Positions 1 through 11,577 of a stretch of 64,000 nt of DNA are shown here, piece after piece. The notes beneath the pieces are model-generated. The model was given only the letters and a program-made list of their open reading frames with translations, made no database searches and had not been told where the DNA came from. Source of the stretch: Malurus cyaneus samueli (lineage: Eukaryota; Chordata; Aves; Passeriformes; Maluridae); contig CM019217.1 of the NCBI GenBank assembly GCA_009741485.1, forward strand, positions 45,997,814-46,061,813, read 5' to 3'. Numbering within the stretch: the stretch's first letter is position 1; each line of letters opens with the position of its first letter. Position numbers and translations under genes: made by a program.

Positions 1-3000
1 TTCTGAAAAGGTCTCAGTTTTCAGTCGGATAAGGAAACCTTTCCATTATCCTCTGTGACAGGTCAGCCCACCCACTACACAAGCCTGCATTGCTGTACGT
101 GTTGGGGCCAAGTAACCCCCGAGCAGCCTTGGGGATAAGTGCCTTAATTGCTGGTAATACAATAGCTCCACTTAGCACCAGCAAAGCAATTCAAAAATGG
201 AATCAAACATTTTCTGGATACGCATTTCAGGAGCAGCCGGCTGTGTTGGCATGTAACTCCATTACTTAACCACTGGGTCATATATCTGTGACTGCAGATG
301 GCTTTTACATCCGCACCTCTTAAGCAGCATCTGATACCATGACCCAACACTGGCCCAAAGGGAGGGATTCAGTCACCCTGACTAGAAAGACTTTTTCCTT
401 CAAATTAAACATCATCTTAGGCAAGGCTTCAGAAGTTTTTTCTGTGGCCCCATTAGACCCAATGAAAACAGCCTTCCTCACCTCCAGCATGGAAAGCACA
501 CTACCCATCTGCAATTCAGCTGCAGCTCTGCCCTGTGAAGTCCAAGGACTGGCAAATAAAATTACCATTCCCCATCAATCTCTCACCAGAACCCCAGGAC
601 ACCCACATTGTTTCCCATGCAGTACTTTTAGTGATGTTTCTTGAAGATATTTTTTCTCCAGCTCCCCTTGATCTAAGTTTTTTCTTCCAAGTATCTCCAA
701 GCAATGCACAGCCTCCAGGGGCAGCTGCAAAAAACATCACCATGCAAGTATTTGCAGTGTAAATCTGCTGGGCTTAATGCTGACACAGCTACAACTGCTT
801 AGCTGTTGGCTGCACAGGAAAGGCAACACATGAGCTCAGAAAAAAGTGCTTTGGTGTACCTGAGCCAATGTACCAGCAAAGTCAGTGACAGCATAAAATA
901 TGAAAGCAGAATGGTCTTACAATCAGACCCACAGGGCATCAACTCAAGCATCAATAGAAAATATTCATGCTATGTATCCTGCTGTAGGCCAGGCGCTCTG
1001 TGGCACAGAGAAGAAATGGTTCAGGCCACAAACTCATGGTCCCTGGCTCATTGTACTTTCAACATGTGCCTTGGTGAAAACCTGTGGTCTCTCAACCACA
1101 AGCTAAGTGTCCAAATGCCCCAACTTTATCAGAACTACTTACTTGCTTGAATATTTTGATGCTTAGCATTATATAGTGAAGGATTATTTTGTTCAAGAAT
1201 AATGGTGGCTGAAAATTGCATAAAGCTCCTCAGAATGTATTTCCTTATGTGCATGCTTCCCATGCAAGGGAAGCCACATATGGTAGCAAATATTTTACGA
1301 AATTTATTCCACTTGTAGAGAAATCCTCCAAATTATTCCATGTTATTAAGGACCATGGTGAATAAAATAAGATGTGAGTAGTACCATATGGCACACTTCA
1401 GGTTCACCAAAACAATTGACTCAAAATTAAACTTCTCATTCCATGTTTGAAGACAGGCTTTTCAAGTTGCTGAAAGCAATTGCTCCCAGAACCAAAAACT
1501 GGGGTATTTATTTCCCAGTTTCCCCATGGTTCCATACACTTTTTGAAAATATTTGTTCTTTCTTTCACACAAAACTGCCTCCAGGACACACTTGGAAATA
1601 GAGCATCAGCCCAAACCACACTCTTATAGCAAACATAGCCCTCACTCCAATACAGGTGACACATAGTAGAGGAGAGTTTTGCTTTCTTCCCATATAAATA
1701 TTTAACTGGCTCAGACCTAATCTGCCTGGAGCATCAAGCCTTCTCTTCTCATTGATTACTCTGCTAACTTCTTGTTAGTGCTGAAGATTATCTCCATGTC
1801 TTTAGAAAGTTGGAATAACCTTGGAAATGAAGAAATATTTAGTGGGGAGAAAAGGGAGCGAGGCTTCAATGTTGAGAAGAAAATTTGAAATCTTCTGTCT
1901 AAAGCACATTGAGAAATGGGGAAGTTTTCTACCAGACAAATTTTTTGTATAGTTTCTTGAAGCTATGCAGTAGGCCACATCCCACTTCACTAAAGGGTTC
2001 ACCAAAAAAGGAAAGGTTTAAGAAGGTGCAGTTTGGTTTTAAGGTAAGATGCAGAGCAGCAGCTAGCTTTTGAAGATAACTCTTGCTGGATGCTACACAA
2101 ACCTGTCCCTTACACAAGGCCATGCACTGTGAATGTTGCCCTTTGTATGTCCCTTTCAGTGCTGTGCCCATGGAATTACAACCTATGATTGCTGGCTGAG
2201 ATTTTGCAAAAACATGGACAGGCTATGGTGTCCCAAACCTGGAAAAAATAGAAGCGTAGAGAAATTTCCAGACAGCTCTGGTTTGGGATGTTTATCCAAA
2301 GAGAAGTTATTTTGGCTGATCCTTTCCCATGATCCAAGTCAGAGCTGTGACACTTTGCCACTGGAAGATGGACATAGGGGAATATATACTCTCAGCATGA
2401 ATCCAAGGGTTCAGAGGGGCAGGGTGGGATGGACACAGCTCCAAACTTCTGCTGGAAACATGAATTTGCTCCTCGCTGCCTCCAGCTCCATCCTTAGATG
2501 TTTTTCTACAAAGCATCAACCTTTTTCATCTCACAACCTTATAGAGATTAACACTTGGTATATTACTTCGGTTCTTGAATCTGGCAAAATCCATCATAAT
2601 TTGCAAGAACTGTAGAGAAAAGATAGGGATACATCTTGTTCCAAAGATCATATTTAAGATAGTTTGGCTCAACATAACACATTGCTCTTCACAGCACTTG
2701 CTGTGTGCAGGTAGCAAACACTAAAACAAACAAACAATTTAATTTCCAAAATTTGAAAGAAATCCTTCTATGGTAAGACTAAAGTGCAGGTAGGAAAGCA
2801 ATTCATCTGAGAGAAAAAAACACAACTGTGAAACAGCCCTAAGGGGTTTAGAAGGAAGGCTTGATCTTCAGCACCTGCCTGAAGAGATGATGCTGGGTGA
2901 CTTATCTGGGGCTCATACAAAAATCCCTGGTTACCAGCATCCCCAGTGCCAGCAAGCGTGAGTTGGAGCCATGCTTTAACTGAGAGCTTGGATAACGAGT

Positions 3001-3442
3001 ATATTTTCCACTGGGGAATTTGGATGGTATAAATCTGTGCTCTTAACAGGTTTGAGTCTCCAGGGTAGGCATGGTCCCATTGCGAGCGCTTTTCCTATGG
3101 ATAGATAAAAGCTTTCCATAAATAAGGCTTTGAAATCTTTCAGGAGAAGTTAGCTATACAAATTTGGGCACATGAAGCTCAGTGTAAGCAATAATTCCTC
3201 AGATTTTTATTAGAAAGTAGATATATGGGAGAAGCAATGCATGATAAATCAACATATCTGCTTCCTCACTGGCTTTTATGATAGGCATTAGCAGTAGTGA
3301 CTGTCACAGAGATCATAACAGCTTTATTTCCACCATCTCTGTAAGACAAAATCAAATATAAGCAGTTGATATTATTTTTAAGTATAAACTCTTTTCCCCT
3401 GCGCTGAAGTGGTGACAAAAAAATTCCTGGTAAACATCAAAT
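1..3442. other. Intergenic, no gene recognised
   Basis: Stops are frequent in all frames. The longest open frames (up to 160 codons at 2133-2615, plus) have no family resemblance and no splice-bounded conserved peptide. Nothing repeat-like was recognised. Confidence 0.5.
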
Positions 3443-3699
3443 TTGGAGGGAGGAGGTGGGGAAGAGGTGAAGAAAGGGGAAGGAGGGGAAGGAAGGAAGG
3501 GACTGAGAAAGGGAGGGAAGGAAGGAGGGAAGGAAGGAGGGAAGGAAGGAGGGAGGGAAGGAGGGAGGGAAGGAGGGAGGGAAGGAAGGAGGGAAGGAGG
3601 GAGGGAAGGAGGGAGGGAAGGAGGGAAGGGAGGAAGGAAGGAAGGAAGGAAGGAAGGAAGGAAGGAAGGAAGGAAGGAAGGAAGGAAGGAAGGAAGGAA
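3443..3699. repeat. GGAA/GGGA microsatellite, homopurine tract
   Basis: An imperfect GGGA/GGAA array. Bases 3505-3699 (195 bp) are purine only, and 3632-3699 is 17 perfect GGAA units. Open frames of about 100 codons on both strands are repeat translations (Arg/Glu/Gly or Pro/Ser) and not genes. Confidence 0.97.
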
Positions 3700-5269
3700 C
3701 TCTCATTTGGGTTTTAGGGTTTTTTTCAGGTAGGATTTTCTTGGAGCCTTTGAGGCAGCTGACATGATTTGTCCACTGCACCAGGGCACAGCCCTCACAG
3801 TGTCACCCTGAGAAATAAGGAGGTTTGGGGTAACTGATGGAAACACAAGCACCACAGACCTCTCATCTGCCATGAGTTTTGCTGTTCCAATGCAGATACC
3901 ACCAGCAAAACAGTGTTTAATCTTTTCAGTTGTCTCCTTGAATAAATCAGCTTTTATATAATCTGATTATGCATTTAATATAAACATATAAATTAAGTGG
4001 ATAATTGGTAAATAGGGCTTTGCCAACAAAATTACTTTAATAAAGGGTTAGAGAGGCTAGATTAGCTTTCTCTCTTTCTAGCATAGGATTTGAAAGACAA
4101 TTAAAGAAGTTTTCCACCTAAACCTAGCTCTGTAAAAGTCCAGGCACTCAGTGCTGGCTGGTAACTCCCTGAAGCTCTTTATAAGCTCCAGGAAGAGGAG
4201 GCTGTTTTGTTGGTATCAAAGTAATGTGTCCTTGCACCTTTCTTTAACTGCTCACTCAACATGCACCATCGCGGTGGACAACTTGGTGAGTGGAATGCCA
4301 AACAGATGCCTTGTTTAACAGCTGTCCTTTTTGAATTCCCACTGTGAGCAAGACTGGAAGCAGTGTCATGTAAGACAGTAGCACTGCACAAGGTGAAAGG
4401 TGATTTTATCCGCTGCTTCATCTTCCTTGGCCACACTCATAATAATCCCACCCCTTTCAGACTCTCTTGCATTCCATAAAACAACCCATGGCTACCCTGG
4501 AGAATCATCAGATGCGTAATTGCAGTCTTCCTCCTTCATGGTTAGTCCTGCAAAATAGTGCTTGGTCCATATGTTGCTGCTGACACTATAGAAATGATGC
4601 TATGGATTAATTACAGCAGGGGACACTCGGAACGGGGAGCTTCGCACGCGCTGCTCTCCCACGGGGTGCGCAGTTGCGAAGCAACCTGACACATCTGCCA
4701 GGGCTGTCTAAGAAACTATTAGCCAGTTGCTACCTCCTGTGCTCAAGAGCTGCAGGCAATTTCACAGTAATAGTTTCTCGGCTTCCTTCACGCAGGCAAC
4801 CGCGCTGCTGAGATGCTGACTTAAATATGTATCACAGAATGGCATCCTTAATAGAGGCTTTACAGGAACAAAACGTATATGGGTAATCCGCAAAGGCTGC
4901 TTGCAAATGACAGCTTCGTTATTGCTCTCAGGATGCATGGCAGGCACCGCAGGCCGGGAGCAGGGAGCAGCCACAGGAATGAACAGCTTTGATTCGCAGC
5001 CCGGGAAAGATTCCACAGCCCACCTACATGGGTTTGGGGTAACATCAGAAGCACCTATGCAGGGAATCCTCAGAAGTGCAATATTATCGCATGTGTTGGG
5101 TTTGTATGGACAGGGGATAGGAGAGTGTGCTACAGGGATGGCTTGTGTGAGATGCCAGAAGCTTCTCCCATGTCCAGTAGAGTGAATCCCAGCCGGCTCC
5201 AAGACAGACCCACTGCTGGCCAAGGCTGAGCCCATCAGTGATGATGGTAGTGCCTCAGGGATGAGAGAT
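3700..5269. other. Intergenic; small CpG-rich patch near 4,620-5,000
   Basis: Mostly AT-rich sequence. At 4,620-4,690 CpGs cluster, and an 8-bp inverted repeat (GCTTCGCA at 4639-4646, TGCGAAGC at 4675-4682) flanks a 28-bp GC-rich loop. A 173-codon minus-strand open frame (4762-5283) crosses it but shows no known domain. Confidence 0.4.
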
Positions 5270-6135
5270 TTAAGAAGGGGCAAAAACTACCTCAAGAGCA
5301 ACTGCAACCAGAGAGTAGGGTGAAAATGTGTGAGAAGAGCAGCCCTGCAGATACCCAGGTGAGGGCAGGAGGGGCAAGAGGTGCCCCAAACACCAGAGCT
5401 GAGTTCCCCTGCAGCCCATTGCACAGACCATAGTGGTGCTACTGTGCCCCTGAAGACCATGGGAGCAGTGATCCATGAAGAACTCCATGCCTATGCAGGT
5501 GGGTGCCTGTGCAGATTGTGATCCTGTGGAAAACTCATGCTAGAGCAGGCTCCTGGCAGGACTGGCGGCCCTGGGGAGAGAGGAGCCCATGCTGGAGCAG
5601 GTTTTCTGGCAGGATTTATTACCCCACAGGAAACCTATGCTGGAGCAGTCTGTTTCTCAGAGACTGCACCCCATGGAGGTGACCTACACTGGAGCAGTTT
5701 GTGAAGAACTCCAGCCCATGGGAAAGACTCATGCTGCCAAAGTTCATGAAAGACTGTCTCCTCTAGGAGGGAGCCCTAGAAGAGGCAGAAGGAGAGGGGC
5801 AGAAGGGGCAGAAGGAGAGCTGACCACAATCCCATGCCTCTGTACTGCTGGAGGTAGAGAATTTGGGCATAAAGTTAAGCCCAGGAAGAAGGGAAGATGG
5901 GGGAAGGATTTTTAAGATTTAGTTTTTGTTTTCATTACCCTACTCTGACTTGATTGGTAATGTTAATTTTTTCTCCAAGTAACATCTATTTTGCTTGTGA
6001 TGGTAATTGCTGAGTGGATCTCTCACTGTCCTTGTCTCAACTCATCAGCCTTTTGTTATATTTCTTGTCCCTGCTCCAGCTGAGGAGGAAAGTGATAAGA
6101 ATGGCTTTGGTGGGCACCTGATTTCCAGCTGTAGA
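5270..6135 (+). mobile_element. Truncated ERV LTR, plus orientation
   Basis: It contains spaced copies of CATGCTGGAGCAG-type phrases (5,520-5,720), then GGAGGTAGAGAATTTGGG, TTTTTAAGATTTAGTTTTTG and GATCTCTCACTGTCCTTGTC, ending near TTTGGTGGGCACCTG. The final 130 bp is the reverse complement of the start of the LTR at 21720 (shared CTTTGGTGGGCACCTG and CTGAGG..AGTGATA). The terminal CAACCCATCACA-type end is missing, so it is 3' truncated. The left border is uncertain. Confidence 0.7.
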
Positions 6136-9100
6136 GAAGCAAAGGTGAGTTTTTGTGAGCCTGGAGCTTGCAGAACAGACCCATAACCAGGTTCCTGCAC
6201 AAACACAAAAAGGGAGGCTTGAATGCAGGTAAGCTGGGCTGAGTATGGAAGTCCCCTACTGTGATCTCACATCAAAATTAATAATTTGCCTTTTTGGTTT
6301 TTCAGGAAGAGGGAAACTGAAGGTGAAAGGAAGGGCAGTTTGGGTATATGTGTGTGGAGAATTACATTCAAGGCTCATTGCAGGTGAATGAGGTAGGACA
6401 TCATGCTGGTACATGTTGGGAAGTTGATTTCAAACATCTGAAAGCTTAAATGATACTTAGCGCCTTCAGAAAACCACCTGAATCCTCAGAGCAAGGGCAA
6501 CTCTACATTTTGACAAGATGTATCTAATGCCCAGAAACATCTCCTGCCACACAGCTTCCACTTTGCAATATTCCCTGCCCAAATGGAGGCATAAAAAAAA
6601 TCCGCTAAAGGACTGGGCCCCAGAGGGATGCATTAGTTGGCATTATTTTCTCGGTCGTCGAGTTCCAGTGATTCAGAACAAGTAGCAATGCCTCTCTCCA
6701 TGGCTTTAATGACGTTTGCTGTCAGAGACGTGAGCCACGGGAAAGGACAGGGCTGTAACTTTATTTTAAGCCAGATAGGCTGTAGCTAAATCTCCTGAAT
6801 CCCTTTCAGCTTTGGAAATGGTTTTCCCCTATCTCTGCCTTCTACCTGGTGCCTTCGCATTGTTTGCGCTGAAAGGGGAATGATACTTTTAATCTCGAAA
6901 ATGCCTTTGGAGCTTTGGAGTGGATCGTTTTAAAGTCAACAGTGTTTAAAGCACATTAATGAGGGTATTCACCATAAAACAGTTTTATTTCTGTGTGTAA
7001 CTGATAAACATGAATATGAGAGAATATAAGGGAAAGGAGGTGGGAAAACAGTCGTGCTTAGAAAAGCAAACAAATCATGGATCCATGGCAAAAGGGTATC
7101 AAATTATTATAACACTAGAGCTGGCAGTGAATCTTCTGGTGGAACATAATTTTCTTTCCTTTTTTTTTTTTTTCTCTCTTTGGGTGTAAGTTCATGGCCC
7201 AGCACCTTGCCTGGTGTTTGGAAAATGATAGTCAGACCACACTGTGAGAATAGCATTATCTGATAAGTCTTTTAAAACAAAAATGGTAGCTGATGGTCAT
7301 CATGCTGGCTTATTGCTGTGCAGACACAGGGTAGTACAAAATAGATGAGGGCAGTAGCAAACAAGACTGTTGCCTTCTAGCAGGTAAAAAAAATAAAGAA
7401 AAAAACCTTAAGACAGTTTAAAAATTACGTAAAAAGCAGGTTGGGTTGTTTCTCGGGCATCATCCCTTTTTGCTTTGACATTTGCCTCTGTCAGGGTAGA
7501 AGATTTGAAAGCCCAAATGTAAGTTGCATGACTCTTAATGGCAATAAGTAAGTGCTATCACCCTTTGCTAAAATGAACTGGAGGGGAAAAAGAAATCAAG
7601 CCACTCACTTAAATTGGGCACTTGCTTGGCTCTTAAAGATGTACAATATGATTATAAAACAAATCAATAAGCTTTCAGACTTTCTGAATGTCATCACAAA
7701 CGATTAGGTTACATGAATGGGTCTGAGCTCACCTCACTCTGACCCTAGGGAAATCCAAAGTGTCACATTTGGACAAATGGGGTGCACCTGGTTCAGAAAT
7801 GTGATTTTTTTTTTGTCATCACTGCTGTCCCCCAAAGGATGCTTATTAAGAGAAAAAACAGGTAGAGTGGTAACACATTATGCAACCATATGGATACAGG
7901 GGTACAAATCAGATTCTAAGAGCATAAGGAGGCACATGAAAATATGTAAGCTCTTGTGGATATTCCTGTGGATCTGGGGCTTATGTAAATGGTATCCCAT
8001 AACAGGCATGCTGCAGAGGGAGTCATACTCTGCAGCTGACTTTTCAGAAGCGTTTGTCATCCTCACACAGACAGTTAAGCCTTAAAGGCAACAAAGAGAT
8101 GCTCACTATGAGTGACAGGATCTGATGAAAGTTGCTGATTTCCTGCAGATCTGGCCTTGCTCATCTCAGCCTCCACCACCTGGATGCACTGTTGCTATTC
8201 AGGCCTGTGCAAGGCCAAATTGGACAGGTTTTAGAGGGAGAAAGCCCACTTCCACCCATCCTGGTAGCTGTTGTGTCACAGGACGAAAGCAGAGATCACT
8301 CTTAGTTGGGGATGAAGCACAACTCTGACCAAAAAAGCAATTAGCATCAGCTAATTAACCAGATAGCCCTGCCTGGATTTTCTAGACCCCTGGCAAGGAG
8401 AGCCCACAGGAGAGCAAAGCCCAGTATGGACTCCCCAAAAGGGGAAGAAGCACTAAGCGAACAAAATCCACCTTCACCATCACTTCAATTTCCCTTAGGA
8501 TAGTATGAGTGGTGTAGACAATGTCCTTGGAGGAGTTGTCCAAAGAGTATCAGAAAAACCAGTCCTGCTTATCCAAAAAGCAGTGGAAATAATTGCACAT
8601 GCTCAGAATTAGGGTAGAAAATGATTTTTGCATCTTCCACTTATCTCCTCGTGAAAAATGTTCAAAATATGCTTTGCTATATTATCTTTTTCTCTGAAAT
8701 AAAACAAACAGTATTGACTCATGGAAGATTTAAGGCTTCAAAACTTTATATTTGACCTTTGCTCATCAAGACATTCTGAATATTTTTTTCTTCCTCTCCT
8801 GAATCTATTCAGACAATACCTGTCCAAACCAGAATTTAGCAAATCCATCTGCTCTAATTTGCTTCTTACAAATAACATAGGAGTTATTTGGGTTGCAGCT
8901 ATTATAACAGCCTTTTGATGGATGGTAAGGAAGAGCTGGATTCTGCAGTTTCTCCTCCACAGTCTCCCCTGAAACCCTGACAGCCCCCATTGAGCCAGAC
9001 CCGACCAAACATTGAATCCTAAAGTAAAGCACAGTTGTGTGCAAGTGCTGGCAGGGATGCTGGGCAGGGATGTGTGATACTCCTGTGACAAACAGAGCCA

Positions 9101-11229
9101 GGGATGGTACCAGGCCAGTGTCAGGCACCACAGGGGCCAAGTGGAAGAGCAGAGAACAGACGCCAGCTGTCCCTTTTTCACAGCTCTCCAGATCAATGTA
9201 ATGCTTTCATGAGAAAGCACGGAGGTGAACTAGGTGAAGATGCCATCTTTGTTTCTTTACATGGAAAACTTGCAATCAGCCTCACACAAAAAATTATACC
9301 CCAAATAAACCTTGAGAGCATCAGGAATAAGATGTATTTACAAAATAACCCCAGTAGCACGATGTCCTGGTGTCACTGAACTGAACACTCCTTTTGCTAT
9401 TGACTGCAATGAGATCCTGAGCTCTCTTGTTATCATTTTAAGCACACTTTGGTGGGGGTGGCTTTGCAGAATCACTGAAATGTTACAGTGAGTTAAAGAG
9501 TGAATTCTCTTCTGTAACCCCAGCAAAAATCAAAAACAAAACAAAAAACTTTCAAAAAATAATAACTATTCTGCTTCATCTCTCCAAACTACAATGAAAA
9601 ACAGATTAAATTCAGGATGGTTTGTGTATTTATCAAAACCATTTTATATGGGGAGGGAAAAAAACACACACAAAGAGAAAGAAACATGAACAGTCGCTCC
9701 CAGACAAATTCTCATTTTTGATTAAATCTATTTCTGATGTGCAAGAGGATGAAATATATCAAGTCTGGGAAATAAATGTGTGAGCAACTTTCAAGAGTAA
9801 TCAGGATTTACAATGACCTTTTATTCTAGGCAAGCAATGGCAAGTGCTATGATGGATACAGAAAAAAGATTACTGAAAAACAAGGAAATTTGCATTGAGG
9901 ACCAGCAAGAGCAAAGAGGGCACTGAATTGTGCTCGCTTTACACAGAGGGTTATAGTGCCATGTTATTGCAGACAAATGAAGGGCTTGCATTAAAAATGC
10001 ATAATTTAATCAAGAGAAAAACTACTAATCAGATTGAAATATGCAGACCTGATATTGGTTTTTTAATATTAGTGTTATTAAATTCTACTATAGTTTCTCA
10101 CAGAATCACCCAAATGTAAATTAATATAAGGAGAAACAGTTAACAAAATTACAGGCCCAGATCAAACATTCTTGCTCATTCGCAAGCATTCCGCTGACTT
10201 GTGATATTGGGGATGGCATAAAAGGCTTAGTATAAAATACAGCATGCACTGATCTAACAGCACTTTTCCCAGTCAGAGCAGCTTGAAGTGCACCCTGATG
10301 CAGTTGCTGGCTTGAGCTGAATGGCAGCTGAGGATCGATGCCAGCATCTCCACCCTGGCCAAACACAGAACTGCCATCTCCATGTGCCACGGACTGAGCA
10401 TGGCCAGAGGGCTGCCAGCTCCACCCAAAGTCAGCCTGTGCTTAAGGAGCAGGAACCTATTCCCTGGACATAATTAACCTCTAGAATTAATACCTGAACC
10501 AAGAAAACAAGGCTGAACATTCCTCTAATGTAACACATTAAAAAGCATTAAAATATCCTCCATTTGTGCATAGAAAGGTGATGCAAGAGTCACTGCCTCT
10601 GCTCAGCATCTGTGGGACTTGTACTTACCCAAGGCTCTTCCTTCACTGCTGCAAGTTTCCAGATTGCCCATTTTACATGCAGGACAAACAGCTGGGCAGG
10701 AAGGTGCTGCCACTTGCCAAGGAATATAGCAATACCTTGGAGTTGAAGCTAGGAAAATGCCTTAAGCCCCTTTTCTCGTTTGAACATTCCTGATGTGACA
10801 AGCCTCAGCAGAGAGAGGTGCTCATCTCGAAACTCCACCAAGAAACAGGGTGCTCACATTTTTGTCTACACACCTGCTTTACTGTGCTCGAGTTACAGCA
10901 AGGAAGTCACCCCTGTAACACCATTCTTAGAAAATGAATAATTATTAACTTGGGTTGTAAGGATGGCCCCACCATTTCAACGAGTGTAGAAACATCAGAA
11001 AAATAATTTTTCCTCTTGTCAATTAGAACATGAACACTGCAGAATAGAGATTCTGGTTTTTTTTGTTTGCACAGCACCTTGTATCATTAGGTCCTGATCT
11101 TTCAGGCACATCTGAATATATAGTGGCTTACTGTGCCACGTCCCATCATTTACCTGCTCTCCCCGTTAATCAAGGAGGTCCCAGCTGACAGATGAGCCAA
11201 TGAGACACCCAGCTATAAAGAGGGCAAGA
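6136..11229. other. Intergenic; candidate conserved element at 6,630-7,030
   Basis: No exon recognised. The 6,630-7,030 stretch keeps CpGs (TCGGTCGTCGAG), has balanced composition and no repeat features, which resembles a conserved non-coding element; this is impression only. Confidence 0.35.
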
Positions 11230-11577
11230 AGAAAGATTTAGGGAACTAAAGGCCTGTCAGTCCAACCTCAGTACTGACACTCGTCTTGAGTGTCATCACA
11301 CAGTACATACAGGACAATGCAGGGATCTGGCCCAGCCAGCACAGACTTATGAGAGCCATGACCTGCTTGACCAGCCTGATCTCCTTTTGTGACCAGGTAT
11401 TCTGCCTAGTGGATGAGGGACAACCTGGACTTCAGTAAAGCCTTAGACACTGTATCCCACGGTATTCTTCTGGCTGGTCATGGCTTAGAGAGGTGCACTG
11501 TTCACTAGGTCTATGATCATCAATAATCTTACAGATCTTTTCCAAACGTCATGATTCTGTAATTCTATTCTAAAACA
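11230..11577 (+). mobile_element. CR1 LINE fragment with internal deletion
   Basis: GGAACTAAAGGCCTGTCAGT, GCTTGACCAGCCTGATCTCC and CTGGACTTCAGTAAAGCCTT are reverse-transcriptase-region CR1 phrases. They are followed directly by the CR1 tail (CTTTTCCAAACGTCATGATTCTGTAATTCTA), so the part between is deleted. The frame is broken by several stops. Confidence 0.85.

Noticed and set aside
3409..3781. Arg/Glu/Gly and Pro/Ser repeat proteins on both strands
   Set aside because: Direct translations of the GGAA microsatellite.
4762..5283. 173-codon minus-strand frame
   Set aside because: No recognisable family, and a long frame is expected by chance in this GC-richer patch.
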